From assembly GCA_905480595.1 (NCBI GenBank), contig CAJQQY010000251.1, positions 1 through 44,368 on the forward strand: 44,368 bases of DNA. The letters are read 5' to 3'. The position numbers and the translations under genes were made by a program. The stretch is from an uncultured Saprospiraceae bacterium (lineage in GTDB: Bacteria > Bacteroidota > Bacteroidia > Chitinophagales > Saprospiraceae). The notes under the pieces were generated by a model. That model was given only the letters and a program-made list of their open reading frames with translations, was not told the DNA's origin and did no database searches. How positions within the stretch are numbered: the first letter of the stretch is position 1; every line of letters begins with the position of its first letter. This document shows, in pieces, positions 42,926 through 44,368 of this stretch.

Positions 42926-43816
42926 TTAAATCTGATATTTTTGCCATCGTCTTTCTTCGCGCCTCAAAAGTGTTTCATACTTTTGAGGCGCGTTGATTTT
43001 CATCTCTATCCCTTCGCCAGTTTTTGGATGGGAAAAATTCAATGCAACTGCACATAAAAAAAGTCCTTTATGTTTTAAAATCAAACCTTCTTTTCCATAC
43101 AAACCATCTCCTAAAATCGGAAATCCAAATTCAGACAAATGAATTCGCAACTGATGCGTTCGACCTGTTTGCGGAAATAAATCAACTAAACTTAGCCATT
43201 CATTTTTCAAAGAAGGAACTGATCTTATTTTTTTAAAATGAGTTAATGATGATTTTCCTTCAATTGGTTTTTCTAAAACTCCTTCTTCATTTATATTTCC
43301 AATTACAATCGCTTGATAGTTTTTCGAAATAGTTTTTGCTTCAAATTGTTGACTTAATTTCAAGTGAGCTAAAGCCGTTTTTGCCACTAACAGTAAACCT
43401 GAAGTTGGACTATCCAATCGATGAACTGCTCGTGGTTTTCGTAAAGCATCTTTTTCATTCGACTTAGAAATATTATGCAAAAGTGCATTTTCTACCGTTC
43501 GAAATTGATTCCCACTAACGATAATTCCAGCAGGTTTATTAATAATTGCGAAATGCTCATCTTCAAAAACTACTTCTAATTTTAGTGGAAGAATTTTAGG
43601 TTCTTTTAATTCCAAATCAACCCAATCAATTTTGTTTCCAGGCTGCACCCAACGACCTGTTTCGACAGGTTTTCCATCGAGTAAAATTTCATTTCGAAGT
43701 ATTGCTTTTTTGATTCCTTTTCGAGAAGGGATGTTTGGAAAAATTTTTCGAGCGTATTCGCTTATTCTTTCCGTTGGAGTGTTGGGTGGGACTATATGAG
43801 TTTGGAGGATTTTCAT
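42926..43816 (-). CDS. RluA-family pseudouridine synthase
   Basis: 296 residues. An S4-like RNA-binding part at about 16-66 (ILLDGKPVETGRWVQPGNK), then the catalytic domain with NKPAGIIVSG, the active-site aspartate 135 in RAVHRLDSPTSGLLLVAKT, and the ...FPQTGRTHQLRIHLSEFG motif. It makes pseudouridine in rRNA or tRNA; which position cannot be told from sequence alone. It follows the DinB gene on the same strand after 79 bases holding an inverted repeat. Confidence 0.93.
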   Translation of the reverse strand: MKILQTHIVPPNTPTERISEYARKIFPNIPSRKGIKKAILRNEILLDGKPVETGRWVQPGNKIDWVDLELKEPKILPLKLEVVFEDEHFAIINKPAGIIVSGNQFRTVENALLHNISKSNEKDALRKPRAVHRLDSPTSGLLLVAKTALAHLKLSQQFEAKTISKNYQAIVIGNINEEGVLEKPIEGKSSLTHFKKIRSVPSLKNEWLSLVDLFPQTGRTHQLRIHLSEFGFPILGDGLYGKEGLILKHKGLFLCAVALNFSHPKTGEGIEMKINAPQKYETLLRREERRWQKYQI

Positions 43817-43822
43817 TTTTAG

Positions 43823-43891
43823 TTTAGTGAACTGTTTTGACTGTTTTCGCTTCTCTAAATGTTAGGAAAGCGAAAACAGTTTAACAGTAAA
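43823..43891. repeat. Inverted repeat between the dinB-like and rluA-like genes
   Basis: ACTGTTTTCGCTT (43840-43852) and AAGCGAAAACAGT (43868-43880) are perfect 13-bp inverted arms; weaker pairing extends outwards (TTTAGTGAACTG with CAGTAAA). No T run, so a repeat element or processing site is as likely as a terminator. Confidence 0.7.
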
Positions 43892-43895
43892 TACA

Positions 43896-44351
43896 TCAAA
43901 CCATCTTTTTCAAAGCAATCATAAATCCTAGATGCATCGTCTCGTGCATATTATTGAAAAGAATAGCATCTTCAATTGAACTCAAAGTGGCATTAAAACT
44001 AGTTGCATATTCTTTATAATCTTTGAAAATTCCATTGGCATAATCATCTTCCACTTTATCTGCCAAAACAATCATTTGATTTTTCATAAAATCCAAATCA
44101 GCTTGGCTGATATCGCCTTCAGGTTTAGAACCCTTTCGGTAACTAGAAATGAAATCATTTTCTAATTCCATAGACAAACTAGACAATCCATAGCAAAGCA
44201 ATTGTTGCGTCGCAACGATATGTCCTAAGTTCCAAGCAAGGTTATTATTAAATCCCTCAGGAATTTTATTGAGTTGCGCTAAATCTAAATTTTCAATTAA
44301 TTTTAAAACATTGTTGCGGGTAACTCTAAGGTATTCGAAGTGCTTTTTCAT
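43896..44351 (-). CDS. DinB-family four-helix protein
   Basis: 151 residues. Four-helix bundle pattern with metal-binding histidines: NNLAWNLGHIVATQQLL near residue 48, and NNMHETMHLGFMIALKKMV at the end, where the last two histidines lie one helical turn apart. DinB/YfiT-like proteins often act as thiol-dependent metal enzymes or stress proteins; no substrate is suggested. Starts MKKHFEYLRVTRNNVL at 44351, 17 bases from the window end. The RluA-type gene follows on the same strand. Confidence 0.87.
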   Translation of the reverse strand: MKKHFEYLRVTRNNVLKLIENLDLAQLNKIPEGFNNNLAWNLGHIVATQQLLCYGLSSLSMELENDFISSYRKGSKPEGDISQADLDFMKNQMIVLADKVEDDYANGIFKDYKEYATSFNATLSSIEDAILFNNMHETMHLGFMIALKKMV

Positions 44352-44368
44352 CTTAAATTATTAATCGT

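Overview
The window comes from an AT-rich member of the phylum Bacteroidota, most likely a Saprospiria-like lineage (placement is inference). The phylum-level evidence is strong: type IX secretion (T9SS) cargo with both type A and type B (gliding-motility-associated) C-terminal domains, a PorP/SprF family protein, an ECF sigma / FecR / STN-TonB receptor / DUF4249 locus, a LytS/LytTR pair, YARHG and DUF2306 proteins, and promoters of the Bacteroidota type (TTTG, about 20 bases, TAnnTTTG). No rRNA, tRNA, CRISPR, integrase or transposase gene was seen.

Layout. 1-3.1 kb: last 13 codons of queA, a DUF2795 protein and a 502-residue helical protein of unknown function, each followed by a clear terminator. 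3.1-4.7 kb: a cytidylate kinase gene carrying a 290-residue basic repetitive tail. 4.8-9 kb: a decayed fatty acid desaturase, then a minus-strand pair (radical SAM enzyme and lipoprotein) bounded on both sides by near-identical 80-bp remnants of the desaturase 3' end. 9-12 kb: a Crp-type regulator and a redox operon (membrane protein, FMN reductase, DoxX protein, flavin-dependent monooxygenase). 12.1-18.2 kb: one gene for a 2026-residue secreted M43 metalloprotease with PKD, beta-helix, FG-GAP and SprB-like modules. 18.7-22 kb: LytTR regulator, sensor kinase and a secreted alpha/beta hydrolase. 22-27.7 kb: YARHG lipoprotein, DUF2306 protein, a T9SS type A protein and a YeiH-type transporter with a long N-terminal extension. 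27.9-35 kb: thyA, then an iron-transport-style signalling and uptake locus and a cupin. 35-39.2 kb: two family-4 glycosyltransferases and ribBA, whose GTP cyclohydrolase half has lost its catalytic residues. 39.3-44.4 kb: VTC-domain protein, PorP/SprF, two tandem haem-type lipoproteins, a potassium channel, an RluA-type pseudouridine synthase and a DinB protein.

How the genes work together. The two large secreted proteins and PorP/SprF belong to the same secretion pathway, although they are not adjacent. FMN reductase and the luciferase-like monooxygenase form a plausible two-component flavin system under the adjacent Crp-type regulator. Sigma factor, FecR, STN-receptor and DUF4249 lipoprotein form a classic surface-signalled uptake module with unknown substrate. 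Most other genes are independent housekeeping or accessory units.

The most unusual signals are the 111-bp tandem repeats inside the cytidylate kinase gene, the radical SAM/lipoprotein pair framed by desaturase remnants, the degenerate RibA half of RibBA, the tandem CX4CH lipoproteins, and several families of intergenic inverted repeats, one present three times. I did not find a system that I can confidently call new; the radical SAM/lipoprotein pair is the best candidate.
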